From the NCBI RefSeq assembly GCF_016107395.1, contig NZ_JAAIKO010000002.1, positions 124,001-188,000 of the forward strand: DNA of 64,000 nt, given 5' to 3'. Shown one piece after another: positions 26,852-34,980 of this stretch; position 1 is the first letter of the stretch; each line of letters starts with the position of its first letter. The DNA comes from Streptomyces fildesensis. Its GTDB lineage: Bacteria; Actinomycetota; Actinomycetes; Streptomycetales; Streptomycetaceae. The position numbers and the translations under genes were made by a program. Below the pieces are notes generated by a model that saw nothing but the letters and a program-made list of their open reading frames with translations, was not told where the DNA came from and searched no databases.

Positions 26852-27014
26852 CCCCTCCCCCTGATGCGCCCCGCCACGGCCCGGTCACGCTCTGACCGAT
26901 CGTGATCGGCCACCGGGTGTCCGACAGGCGTCCACTCCGTACCCCGCGCGTCACCAGCGCGTGTCCAAAGGATGGACGAGGGTGGGGCGCAAGCGGATAA
27001 ATCGCCCGTCCTGG

Positions 27015-27042
27015 TTACGGGCGGTCGCGAGGCGCGGATACC
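27015..27042 (+). promoter_or_regulatory. Probable leaderless promoter of metF
   Basis: TTACGG (27015-27020) and GATACC (27037-27042) are 16 bp apart. The ATG at 27051 lies 8 nt after the -10 box with no ribosome-binding site between, so transcription probably starts at or next to the start codon. Confidence 0.6.
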
Positions 27043-27050
27043 CTTCGGGT

Positions 27051-27968
27051 ATGGCCCTTGGGACAGCTTCCACCCGGACCGATCACGCGGTCACCATTCG
27101 TGAACTTCTCGCGTCCGGCGAGCGGTCGTATTCGTTCGAGTTCGCCGCGCCGAAGACCGAGAAGGGCGAGCGGACGCTCTGGAACGCCATCCGCCGCATC
27201 GAGGCGGTAGGGCCGACCTTCGTGTCCGTGACCTACGGAGCCGGCGGATCGTCCCGTGAGGGCACCGTCCGCGCCACCGACCGGATCGTCTCCGACACCA
27301 CCCTGACCCCGGTCGCGCACCTGACGGCGGTCAACCACTCGATCGCCGAGCTGCGCAACATCATCGGGCAGTACGCCGACGCCGGGATCCGGAACATCCT
27401 CGCGGTGCGCGGCGACCCGCCCGGCGACCCGCTCGGCGAGTGGGTCAAGCACCCCCAGGGCCTGCTGTACGCCGCCGACCTGGTCCGGCTCATCAAGGAG
27501 TCCGGCGACTTCTGCGTCGGCGTCGCGGCATTCACCGAGATGCACCCGCGCTCCAGCGACTGGGAGTCCGACACCCGGAACTTCGTCGACAAGTGCCGCG
27601 CCGGGGCCGACTTCGCGATCACCCAGATGTTCTTCGACGCGGACGACTACTTCCGGCTGCGTGACCGGGTGGCCGCCGCCGGCTGCACGACCCCGATCAT
27701 TCCCGAGGTCATGCCGGTCACCAACGTGCGACAGATCGAGCGCTTCGCTCAGCTCGGCAACGCGCCTTTCCCGCCGGAGCTGGCGGACCGTATCCTCGCG
27801 GTGAAGGACGATCCGGCGGCGGTGCGGGCGATCGGCATCGAGTTCACGACCGAGATGTGCCGGCGCCTGATGGCCGAGGACATCCCCGGACTCCACTTCA
27901 TTACTCTTAACCACTCCACGGCGTCGCTGGAAATCTACGAGAATCTCGGTCTGCACCAGAGGTCGTGA
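27051..27968 (+). CDS. metF: Methylenetetrahydrofolate reductase
   Basis: A 305-residue FAD-dependent TIM-barrel enzyme making 5-methyl-THF for methionine synthesis. Typical segments are [13 protein letters not shown] with the catalytic Glu, [22 protein letters not shown] and [16 protein letters not shown]. The ATG at 27051 gives the family N-terminus; in-frame codons upstream run through the promoter. No riboswitch is seen in the 199 bp upstream, but a CCGATC-gt-GATCGG palindrome (26896-26909) is present. Confidence 0.95.
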   Translation: MALGTASTRTDHAVTIRELLASGERSYSFEFAAPKTEKGERTLWNAIRRIEAVGPTFVSVTYGAGGSSREGTVRATDRIVSDTTLTPVAHLTAVNHSIAELRNIIGQYADAGIRNILAVRGDPPGDPLGEWVKHPQGLLYAADLVRLIKESGDFCVGVAAFTEMHPRSSDWESDTRNFVDKCRAGADFAITQMFFDADDYFRLRDRVAAAGCTTPIIPEVMPVTNVRQIERFAQLGNAPFPPELADRILAVKDDPAAVRAIGIEFTTEMCRRLMAEDIPGLHFITLNHSTASLEIYENLGLHQRS

Positions 27969-27995
27969 CCGCTCGTAAGGTGAGGAAGTGCGGAC

Positions 27996-28802
27996 ATGGG
28001 CTACACGCTGCTCTACATCGCGTTCGGCGTGGTCGCGCTGTGGCTGCTCGGTGAGGTGCTGCTGCAGTACAAGGCGCGGCTGCGCTGGCGGCTGCTCGCC
28101 TTCGCGGGATTCCTGGGAGTCGTCGGGGGTGTCTCGCTCCGCAACGCCATCGTCATCGCGGTCGGCGCCATCGCGTTCGGCACCGGCCAGACGTTCGTGA
28201 CGATGTCCTACCGGCAGGGCTTCTCCACCGGCTGGGCGCTCGGCGGCAGCCCCGGCTCCAGCCGCCGCCGCAAGGGCACCCGCGGTGCGGGCGCCGGGGC
28301 GGGCGAGCCCGTCCTCGAGGTCAGCCCCATCGAGGAGGTGTCCGAGGGACCCGAACTGGCGACGGTCTACCAGGCGATGCCGGTGCTCGACGACACCGGC
28401 GAGTACGGGATCTACGACGGCCAGTCGTCCTACACCCCCGACCCGTACACCAGCGGTGGCTACGAGGGCTACGGCGCCCAGGGCTACGAGGGCTGGGGCG
28501 GTGGCGGCGAGCAGCAGCCGCAGCCCGCGGCGGCGGACGCGTACGCCTGGGGCGGTCAGCAGGACTACGACCCCGCCTACGCGGCTCCGTACCAGGACCC
28601 GGGCCAGCAGCAGTACACCCCGCAGTACGACCACGAGTTCGGCTACGACACGCCGCCCGGCGGTGTCTGGGTCCCGCAGCAGCAGTCCACCGAGCCGCAG
28701 TTCAACGAGCCGCAGCAGCAGGCGTACATCCCGCAGCAGCCCCAGCAACCGCAGTACGAGCAGTCGCAGTACGCGGATCCGTACGACCCCTACCGCTACT
28801 AG
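27996..28802 (+). CDS. Membrane protein with Gln/Tyr/Pro-rich tail
   Basis: A 268-residue protein. Two or three N-terminal hydrophobic helices (about 3-22, 32-46 and 49-65) are followed by a basic Ser/Arg patch (SRRRKG). A tail of about 170 residues is rich in Gln, Tyr, Pro and Gly, with irregular YEGYGAQGYEG and PQQPQQP repeats. The tail is probably disordered and cytoplasmic. No known domain is recognised. It starts 27 bp after metF and is probably co-transcribed, although no functional link to methionine is evident. Confidence 0.75.
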   Translation: MGYTLLYIAFGVVALWLLGEVLLQYKARLRWRLLAFAGFLGVVGGVSLRNAIVIAVGAIAFGTGQTFVTMSYRQGFSTGWALGGSPGSSRRRKGTRGAGAGAGEPVLEVSPIEEVSEGPELATVYQAMPVLDDTGEYGIYDGQSSYTPDPYTSGGYEGYGAQGYEGWGGGGEQQPQPAAADAYAWGGQQDYDPAYAAPYQDPGQQQYTPQYDHEFGYDTPPGGVWVPQQQSTEPQFNEPQQQAYIPQQPQQPQYEQSQYADPYDPYRY

Positions 28803-28892
28803 GGCGCGTGCCAGGCGTCGTGGGCCAGGCGGGACTTTCGCAACACGCCCTGGGACCGCTGCTCGGTCCTGACCGGTCCTGGGCGGATGGCC

Positions 28893-30359
28893 CTAGCGGC
28901 TGCCGCCCGGGCCGCCCGCGATCAGGTCCGCGACGATCGCGCCCGACATGCCGGCGTGCGCCAGGCCGCCGCCGGGGTGCGACCAGCCGCCCACGGAGTA
29001 CAGCCCGGGGACGGCGGAGCGGTTGGCCGGGTGGAGATGCAGACCGCCCGCGCCCGCCAGGGCGGGGCCGGGCACCGCGCCGCCCGGGGCGCCGGTCTCC
29101 CGTTCGGTGTCGGCGGGGGTGCGCACCTCACGCCACAACTCCCGCTCGCGCAGACCCGGAACGGCCGCCTCTGCGGCCTTCACGACCCGCTCGGCGAAGC
29201 CCGCGGCGGCGCCGGGCGCCGCCCAGTCCGCCCCGCCGGCCGTCGTCGCCACGGTGACCTGGAGGGTCACCGCCTCGTGCGACGCGTCGGGGACCGTCGA
29301 CGGGTCGTCGGGACGCAGCACCGTCACGGTCGGGGAGTCACAGGGCCCGGCGCCGGAGAAGACGGACTCCCACTCCGCGCGGCCGTCCGCCGCGTGCACC
29401 ACGGTGCGGTGTGCGGTGCCCGCCGGTCGGGGACCCCGCAGCGCCAGGCACACCACGAACCTGCCGGGCATGCCTCCTGCGGCGTGGGGCTCCCCGGGAG
29501 CGGGCAGCGGGGCTCCCGCGACCACCGTGTCCGCGTCGATCCGCCGCCCGTCGGCGAGGTCGAGACCGCAGGCCCGGCCGTCCTCCGCGGTCCTGACCCC
29601 GAGGACCTCGGCGCCGAAGTGGAACTCGACCTTGCGCGCCAGGCACCGCTCGTACACCGCGTCGGCGAGGGCCCGCATACCGCCGCTCACGTACCAGGCG
29701 CCGAAGGTCTGCTCCATGTACGGCAGCACGGTGGCGCTCGCCGGGACGGTGCGCGGGTCGAAGCCGTACGCGAGGGCGTAACTCGTCAGCAGGGCGGCCG
29801 CCCTGGGGTCGGCCAGCTCGCGTTCGGCGACGGAGGCGAGGGACGGGGCGCCGCGGCGGAACAGCCCGCGCCGCACGGCGGGGTAGGGGTCGCGGCCCAG
29901 CGGGGTGGTGTCGGCCGCCAGGGCGTCCTCCAGGAGCGGGCGGCGGGTGGCCTCCCAGACCTCGCGGGCCCGGCCGGTCACCTCACTCCAGCGCTCACCG
30001 GCGCCCGCACCGAACGCGCCGTCCAGCGCGCTGATGACGCCCGCGCGGGTGGCGTTCGGCAGCGACACGGCCGTGCCGTCCGGGAAGAGATGCCGGCTCG
30101 CCGGATCGACCTGCGCCAGGCCGACGCGGCTCTCCAGCGGTTCCTTGCCGGTCTTGACGAACAGATCGCGGTAGACGGCGGGCAGTTGGAGCAGACCAGG
30201 GCCGGTGTCGAAGGTGAAGCCGTCCCGGGCGAACCTTCCGACGGCTCCGCCGTACGTCGCCGAGCGCTCGTAGACCGCCACCCGGTGGCCGCCGACGGCC
30301 AGCCGGGCCGCCGTCGCCATTGCGCCCATACCCGCGCCGATTACCGCGATCCGTGCCAT
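28893..30359 (-). CDS. Phytoene desaturase-like FAD oxidoreductase
   Basis: A 488-residue CrtI/NAD(P)-FAD amine-oxidase-type protein. The N-terminal dinucleotide motif is IAVIGAGMGAMATAARLA, followed by VAVYERSATYGGAVG and the GFTFDTGPGLLQLP signature of CrtI-like enzymes. The C-terminal FAD segment is LYSVGGWSHPGGGLAHAG. No crtB, crtE or other carotenoid genes are nearby, so the substrate may not be phytoene. The ATG at 30359 starts directly at the Rossmann strand. A GATACA box ends 9 nt upstream and no ribosome-binding site is seen, suggesting a leaderless mRNA. Confidence 0.85.
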   Translation of the reverse strand: MARIAVIGAGMGAMATAARLAVGGHRVAVYERSATYGGAVGRFARDGFTFDTGPGLLQLPAVYRDLFVKTGKEPLESRVGLAQVDPASRHLFPDGTAVSLPNATRAGVISALDGAFGAGAGERWSEVTGRAREVWEATRRPLLEDALAADTTPLGRDPYPAVRRGLFRRGAPSLASVAERELADPRAAALLTSYALAYGFDPRTVPASATVLPYMEQTFGAWYVSGGMRALADAVYERCLARKVEFHFGAEVLGVRTAEDGRACGLDLADGRRIDADTVVAGAPLPAPGEPHAAGGMPGRFVVCLALRGPRPAGTAHRTVVHAADGRAEWESVFSGAGPCDSPTVTVLRPDDPSTVPDASHEAVTLQVTVATTAGGADWAAPGAAAGFAERVVKAAEAAVPGLRERELWREVRTPADTERETGAPGGAVPGPALAGAGGLHLHPANRSAVPGLYSVGGWSHPGGGLAHAGMSGAIVADLIAGGPGGSR

Positions 30360-30408
30360 GTCAGGGACTGTATCGGGCGGCACCGACAGCGCCGTCCGGC
30401 AGGTCGTC

Positions 30409-31008
30409 TCAGGTCGGCGCGACCAGCCGCTTCTCCGCGCGCCGGGCCTTCCAGCGGCGCAGGAAGCGGCGGATCCGGGAGAACAGGAAGACGACCGTGA
30501 TGATGCCGAGCACCAGTATCGTGCCCGCGATGATCGCGGCGGCGAGCGGATGGAAGAGCGCGAAGACGATGATCGCGGAGACACCGAGGTCCTCGGCGAG
30601 GCTGAGGACGATGTTGCTGGCCGGTTCGGGCGAGGTGTTGACCGCTATCCGCGTACCGGCCTTGACGAGGTGGCTGGCGAGCGCCGTCGAGCCGCCGATC
30701 GCGGCGGCGGCCAGCTCCGGCAGCGAACCGTTCTGCCCGGCGAGCAGCGCCGCGACCACCGCTCCGGCGACCGGGCGGATGACGGTGTGCACCACGTCCC
30801 ACGCCGAGTCCACGAACGGGATCTTGTCGGCGACGGCCTCGCACAGGAACAGCACCCCGGCGACGATCAGCACATCGGGCCGCTCCAGGGACGCGGGTAC
30901 CTCGTCGGTGACCCCGGTCGCGCCCATCAGGCCGAGCAGGAACACCACGGCGTAGGCGTTGATCCCGCTCGCCCAGCCGCTGGTGAACACGAGCGGAAGT
31001 ACCGACAT
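30409..31008 (-). CDS. DUF4126 membrane protein
   Basis: A 199-residue protein with about five hydrophobic helices (about 5-30, 45-62, 78-95, 128-150 and 155-178). It ends in a very basic tail (RRFLRRWKARRAEKR). The INAYAVVFLLGL and DKIPFVDSAWD segments fit the DUF4126 family, whose function is not established. The ATG lies 7 nt after a TACGAT -10 box, so translation is probably leaderless. A MacR-type box is centred about 62 bp upstream of that start, a typical activator position. The gene may belong to the MacRS morphogenetic membrane-protein set. Confidence 0.82.
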   Translation of the reverse strand: MSVLPLVFTSGWASGINAYAVVFLLGLMGATGVTDEVPASLERPDVLIVAGVLFLCEAVADKIPFVDSAWDVVHTVIRPVAGAVVAALLAGQNGSLPELAAAAIGGSTALASHLVKAGTRIAVNTSPEPASNIVLSLAEDLGVSAIIVFALFHPLAAAIIAGTILVLGIITVVFLFSRIRRFLRRWKARRAEKRLVAPT

Positions 31009-31015
31009 GGTCCGG

Positions 31016-31021
31016 ATCGTA
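31016..31021 (-). promoter_or_regulatory. -10 box of the DUF4126 gene
   Basis: TACGAT on the - strand, 7 nt before the ATG. There is no ribosome-binding site in between, which indicates a leaderless transcript. Confidence 0.5.
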
Positions 31022-31062
31022 GCGAACCGTCCACAGGGAGCGGAGGCGAAACCACGCAGTTA

Positions 31063-31078
31063 TGAGTACTGGTACCTA
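31063..31078. promoter_or_regulatory. Candidate MacR box
   Basis: TGAGTAC-TG-GTACCTA matches the recalled S. coelicolor MacR site TGAGTAC-N2-GTACTCA at 12 of 14 defined positions. It is centred about 62 bp upstream of the predicted DUF4126 transcription start, and 25 bp upstream of a small ORF on the other strand. The cognate macR gene is at 10597-11286. Confidence 0.65.
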
Positions 31079-31103
31079 GACGAAGACTTGAGTAGGAGCG
31101 CGG

Positions 31104-31220
31104 ATGGGCCGCGGCCCCCGTTCGGGGGAAGGTAGGGGCACGGACGGGCGCGGTGCCGGTACCGCCGACACGGGGCGGCGGAGCAGGGGCGGCCCGGACG
31201 CAACGGGGGTGCACGGGTAG
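31104..31220 (+). CDS. Possible small Gly/Arg-rich protein
   Basis: A 38-codon ORF beginning MGRGPRSGEGRG. It has an AGGAG site 6 nt before the ATG and ends at TAG exactly where a strong 16-bp inverted repeat begins. The product would be very rich in Gly and Arg, with no recognisable domain. Composition is close to what random GC-rich DNA would give. The argument for it is only the ribosome-binding site and the flanking signals, so it is tentative. Confidence 0.25.
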   Translation: MGRGPRSGEGRGTDGRGAGTADTGRRSRGGPDATGVHG

Positions 31221-31271
31221 CGCTGTTCTGGCACGGTCCGAAGGGGGATCGGGACGTGCCAGAACAGCGCT
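31219..31271. terminator. Strong inverted repeat, probable terminator
   Basis: AGCGCTGTTCTGGCAC (31219-31234) and its exact complement (31256-31271) form a perfect 16-bp stem, with 4 more pairs possible inside the 21-nt loop. It lies 30 bp beyond the stop of the - strand TetR gene. There is no U-run, which is common for Streptomyces terminators. Confidence 0.65.
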
Positions 31272-31301
31272 CACTCATGTCCGCTCAACCATCTCGTACC
31301 G

Positions 31302-31916
31302 TCAGGTCCGCCGTGAGTCGCCGCTGACCCGGCCCTGCAGCAGCCGGGACAGGGCGGAGTGCACGTCGTCGATACTGCGGTGCGACTGGAACGCCTGCCA
31401 GTCCAGGGCGGCGACCAGCACCATCCCGAAGAGCGCTGACGCGGTGAGCGGTACGTCGATCTCGTCGCTGAGCTCCCCGTTGTCCACCGCCTCGCGCAGC
31501 ACCTTCTCCACCACCGCGACCGCCTCCTGGCGGACCAGCATCAGCGTGTCCTGCCAGGCGCGGTTGGTCCGCCACAGCTCGGCGACGTACAGCTGTGTGA
31601 AGGACGGGTAGCGGGCGATGAACGCCAGCCCGGCCCGGATCTGCGCGTCCAGCGCGTCGACCCGGGTGCCGCCGCGCGCCGCCACCTCGTCGGCGGCGTC
31701 CCGCAGCGAGACGGTGAGCAGCCCGACGCCGTGCTGGAGCAGCTGCTCGAACAATTCGTTCTTGCTGGCGAAGTTGTAGTAGACGGTGCCCTTGGCGACG
31801 CCGGCCCGCTCGGCGATCTCCTCCACCGTGGTGGCGGAGAAGCCCTGCTCGGCGATGAGTGTGACGGCGGCCTCGTAGAGCTTCTGCCGCGTGGCCTGAC
31901 GACGTGCGGTGGTCAT
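31302..31916 (-). CDS. TetR-family transcriptional regulator
   Basis: A 204-residue repressor. The N-terminal HTH (about 10-55) reads EQGFSATTVEEIAERAGVAK with GTVYYNFASKNELF as recognition helix and anchor. The C-terminal ligand-binding domain is all-helical. It is the last gene of an operon with the ABC ATPase and the YhgE/Pip membrane protein, 34 bp downstream of the latter. It probably controls the operon through the palindrome at 34818-34845. The ligand is unknown; hydrophobic compounds exported by the neighbouring transporter are one possibility. Confidence 0.93.
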   Translation of the reverse strand: MTTARRQATRQKLYEAAVTLIAEQGFSATTVEEIAERAGVAKGTVYYNFASKNELFEQLLQHGVGLLTVSLRDAADEVAARGGTRVDALDAQIRAGLAFIARYPSFTQLYVAELWRTNRAWQDTLMLVRQEAVAVVEKVLREAVDNGELSDEIDVPLTASALFGMVLVAALDWQAFQSHRSIDDVHSALSRLLQGRVSGDSRRT

Positions 31917-31950
31917 GGCGTCGATTGTCCCTGCCCGGGACGGCCCCGGC

Positions 31951-34068
31951 TCACAGGGTCAGCTCCGGGTGCAGCCGGTCCACGGTCCACACCTGCTTGG
32001 CGCGGGCGGTCAGGGTGGTGAGCGCCAGTGCGGCGCCGGTGAAGGCGAGGAGCACCAGGCAGGCCCGCCAGACCGGCCAGAGGTCGCCGCCGGTGATCAG
32101 GTGGCGGAGCCCCTCGACGACGTAGCTCATGGGCAGGAACGGGTGGATGGCACCGAAGAAGCCGGGGCTGGTCTGCACCGGATAGGTGCCGCCCGCCGAG
32201 GTCAGCTGCAGCATCAGCATCGCCAGGGTGAGCACCCGTCCGGCCGGGCCGAACCGGGCGCCCAGGAACTGGATGATGGCGGCGAAGCAGCCCGCGGCCA
32301 GCAGCAGGAAGCCGATCGTGCCGGCGGCGCGGGCCATCTGCAGCCCGACCACCCAGTGCAGCACCGACATCAGCGCCAGCACCTGCGCCACCCCGACCGC
32401 GGCCACCGGCAGCCAGCCAGCCAGCGCTATCCGCCAGGACGCGGCCCCGGCGGCGAGCGCCCGGCGGTTCATCGGCTGGAAGAGCATGTAGCCGACCATC
32501 GCGCCGACCCACAGAGAGAGCGGGATGAAGTACGGGGCGAGCCCCTCGCCGTAGTTGGACGCCTGGTGCAGGGACTGCGAGGCGAGCTGTACGGGGTCGG
32601 CCATCACCGCGGTGCGCGCGTCGCGCTCCTGGGCGTCGTAGTCCGGGATCTTGTCGACGCCCTCGTGCAGACCGGTGGCGAGCTGCCCGCTGCCGGTGGA
32701 GAGCTGCGTCAGACCGGTGGTGAGGCGGTTGCTGCCGGTGGCGAGCTGGTACATGCCGCCGCTGAGGGTGTCGGCGCCCTGGGAGAGGGTGCCGATGCCC
32801 TTGTCGAGGGTGCGGGCGCCGCCGGCCGCCGTGTGGGCGCCCGAGGCGACCTGGTGGGCCCCGGTGTTGAGCCGGTTGATGTCCTTCACTGCGCCGTTGA
32901 TGTCCGAGGACAGGTGCGGCGCGGCGGCGGCCAGTTCCTGGGCGTAGTCGTGCAGCTTGCCCAGGTCGGTGGCGAGCTGGTCGAACGACGCCGGGCCGCT
33001 GACCTGCGCGTTGAGCCGCTCGGCCAGTGTCGCGGCCTCGGCCGCCTTGTCCGCGGCGCGCTTCAGCGCGACGCAGTCTCCGGTGGCGGGGGTTGCGGCG
33101 CACTGCTTCGTGTACTGCTGCCGTACGAGGTCGGCGGCGGTCCTGGACGCCTTGGCGGCGTCCGGTGCCAGCGCGGCGATCGTGTCCAGATGGTCCTTGA
33201 TCGCCTGCGATCCGTCGGCGACGACCCGGGAGACCTCGCCGATCTCCCGGGTGTGGGCCTTCACGAACGCGATCTTGTCGGAGGCGCCGTTCACCGCGTC
33301 CACGAGCCGCTGGGTGCCGGACGCGACCTGGCCCGCGCCGGAGTCGAGCGTGGTGAGACCGGTGGCCAGGTCGCCGCTGCCCTTCCTGGCGTCCTTGAGG
33401 CCCGCGGCGAGCCGGCCCGCGCCCTGCTCGGCCTTGCGGATGCCGGAGCCGAGCTCCTTCGAGCCCTGCTCGGCGCTGCCCGCGCCGCCGGCCACGTCGG
33501 ACGCGCCCTTCGCGGCCTGCTGCGTCTTGTCGTGCAGATCGGCGAACGACACGAAGATCCGGTCGTAGAAGCCGCGCGAGGCGCCGGCCGAGGTGGCCGC
33601 CCTGACCTGCGAGAACACACTGCGGGAGATCTGCCCGACGATGTAGTTGTTGGAGTCGTTGGTGCGCACCTGCAGGGCGCCGGTCTCCGGGTGGCTGCCC
33701 GAGCTGGACGCGATCCGCTCGCTGAAGTCGGCGGGGATGGTGAGCGTCAGGTAGTACGAGCCGTTCTCCAGGCCCTTCGTGGCGTCGGCGGGGTCCGTCT
33801 CCTGCCAGTCGAAGGTGGCCGTGTCGTGCAGCTTGGCGGCGAGTTCGTCGCCCGCCGCGATCTTCTTGCCGCCGGCGGTCGCGCCGCGGTCGGCGTTCAC
33901 CAGGGCGACGGGGATCTTGTCGAGCCGCCCGTACGGATCCCAGAAGGACCACAGGTACAGGGCGCCGTAGAGCAGCGGCAGCAGCAGGAGGGCGGCCATG
34001 GCCGCCCGCGGCAGCCGGCCCCGGCCGAACTTCTTCAGCTCAAGCGCGGCGAGCTTCGGTGCGCGCAT
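31951..34068 (-). CDS. YhgE/Pip-domain membrane protein (ABC-2-like transporter)
   Basis: A 705-residue protein. One N-terminal transmembrane helix (about 22-42) is followed by the YhgE/Pip N-domain (IPVALVNADRGA). A long extracytoplasmic region, about 160-500, contains many heptad-like LATGLxxLxxG repeats predicted to form coiled coil. The C-terminal half has five hydrophobic helices (about 515-690) of ABC-2 permease type. The YhgE/Pip family includes phage-infection protein Pip and is related to EsaA of type VII secretion. The gene overlaps the upstream ATPase gene by 29 bp. The substrate is unknown. Confidence 0.9.
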   Translation of the reverse strand: MRAPKLAALELKKFGRGRLPRAAMAALLLLPLLYGALYLWSFWDPYGRLDKIPVALVNADRGATAGGKKIAAGDELAAKLHDTATFDWQETDPADATKGLENGSYYLTLTIPADFSERIASSSGSHPETGALQVRTNDSNNYIVGQISRSVFSQVRAATSAGASRGFYDRIFVSFADLHDKTQQAAKGASDVAGGAGSAEQGSKELGSGIRKAEQGAGRLAAGLKDARKGSGDLATGLTTLDSGAGQVASGTQRLVDAVNGASDKIAFVKAHTREIGEVSRVVADGSQAIKDHLDTIAALAPDAAKASRTAADLVRQQYTKQCAATPATGDCVALKRAADKAAEAATLAERLNAQVSGPASFDQLATDLGKLHDYAQELAAAAPHLSSDINGAVKDINRLNTGAHQVASGAHTAAGGARTLDKGIGTLSQGADTLSGGMYQLATGSNRLTTGLTQLSTGSGQLATGLHEGVDKIPDYDAQERDARTAVMADPVQLASQSLHQASNYGEGLAPYFIPLSLWVGAMVGYMLFQPMNRRALAAGAASWRIALAGWLPVAAVGVAQVLALMSVLHWVVGLQMARAAGTIGFLLLAAGCFAAIIQFLGARFGPAGRVLTLAMLMLQLTSAGGTYPVQTSPGFFGAIHPFLPMSYVVEGLRHLITGGDLWPVWRACLVLLAFTGAALALTTLTARAKQVWTVDRLHPELTL

Positions 34069-34804
34069 CGACAGCCACCTCTTCGGTCTCTTCGGTCGCG
34101 TCGGCGGTCCGGTCGGTGGTCAGGTCGGCGGTCAGGTCGGCGGTGGTGTCCTGTGCGGTCCCGGTGGCCCGGGTGGGGACCACGAGCGCGTCCCCGGGCG
34201 CCCTGGTGCAGACGCCGAGGACGGTGGTGCCCGCGTCGGCGACCGAGCGCAGCATCGACCAGGCCAGCTCGCGGTCGGTGTCGCCGAGCTTGTGGTCGAC
34301 GTCGTCGATCCCGAGCACCTGCGGGCGTGGCAGCAGTGCGAGGGCGACGCCCAGCCGCAGTGCCTCCAGCCGTTCCAGATCGCGTACGGCCGTCCGCTCG
34401 CCCTTCACCAGCGAGTCCAGGTCGAGCCCCGAGGCCTTGAGGGCCGCCGCCACATCGGCGCGGTCGCGCGCGGCGCGGGAGGCGAACCTGCGCTGCAGCA
34501 GCACCCTCTCGCGCAGATGCTCGGCGACGGTGAGGGCCGGTTCGAGGGCGGAGATGCCGTCGACGGGACCGAGAGCACTGATCCGGCGTACAGCGGGCAT
34601 GCGCCGGGGGAGGGGGTGTCCGTGGACCTCCGCCTGTCCCTCGGTGGCCTTCATGCGGCCGGTGAGCGCCAGCATCAGGCAGGTGCGGCCGGTGCCCGAC
34701 GGGCCCTCGACGGCGATCAGCGTGCCGGCGGGCGCGCTGAACGACACCTCCCCGAACACCCGCCCACGCGGGCCGCGCAGCCCGTACCCCTCCGCGGTGA
34801 TCAC
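34040..34804 (-). CDS. ABC-type ATP-binding protein with degenerate motifs
   Basis: A 254-residue nucleotide-binding domain-like protein. The Walker A loop reads GPSGTGRT (34-41), with Arg at 40 where the invariant Lys should be. The LSGGQ signature is replaced by DLERLEALRLG, and Walker B reads VLGIDD with Asp instead of the catalytic Glu. A Thr/Asp-rich tail (TTADLTADLTTDRTAD) comes from a short tandem repeat. It starts with GTG behind AGGAG and overlaps the YhgE/Pip gene by 29 bp. It may bind but not hydrolyse ATP efficiently. Confidence 0.85.
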   Translation of the reverse strand: MITAEGYGLRGPRGRVFGEVSFSAPAGTLIAVEGPSGTGRTCLMLALTGRMKATEGQAEVHGHPLPRRMPAVRRISALGPVDGISALEPALTVAEHLRERVLLQRRFASRAARDRADVAAALKASGLDLDSLVKGERTAVRDLERLEALRLGVALALLPRPQVLGIDDVDHKLGDTDRELAWSMLRSVADAGTTVLGVCTRAPGDALVVPTRATGTAQDTTADLTADLTTDRTADATEETEEVAVDARTEARRA

Positions 34805-34817
34805 GAGTCACTCTCCT

Positions 34818-34845
34818 CTTTTGAACTGACTGGTCAGTACAAAAG
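34818..34845. promoter_or_regulatory. TetR-type operator
   Basis: A 28-bp palindrome with 12 of 14 pairs matching. The outer arms are CTTTTG and CAAAAG and the core is ACTGAC-TG-GTCAGT. It lies directly upstream of the ribosome-binding site of the ABC gene, the first gene of the operon that ends in the TetR gene. Confidence 0.8.
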
Positions 34846-34980
34846 ACAAGTATGCAGCATCGCGGGGAGGGGCCCGCCGCAGGGGTGGGCGAACACCTGT
34901 GCTAAGGGCATTTCCGCAGGTCAGGGCCGATTGTCAGTGGTGTGCCCCACTATGTGTCGTACGAAGACAGGAGGCTCGTC

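Noticed and set aside
26896-26909. CCGATC-gt-GATCGG palindrome upstream of metF as a terminator
   Set aside because: The 2-nt loop cannot form a hairpin with all pairs. It could be a protein-binding site, but no known consensus fits.
30360-30584. An upstream extension of the CrtI-like protein
   Set aside because: The added segment is Ser/Arg-rich and runs into the DUF4126 gene. The conserved protein begins at the dinucleotide-binding strand.
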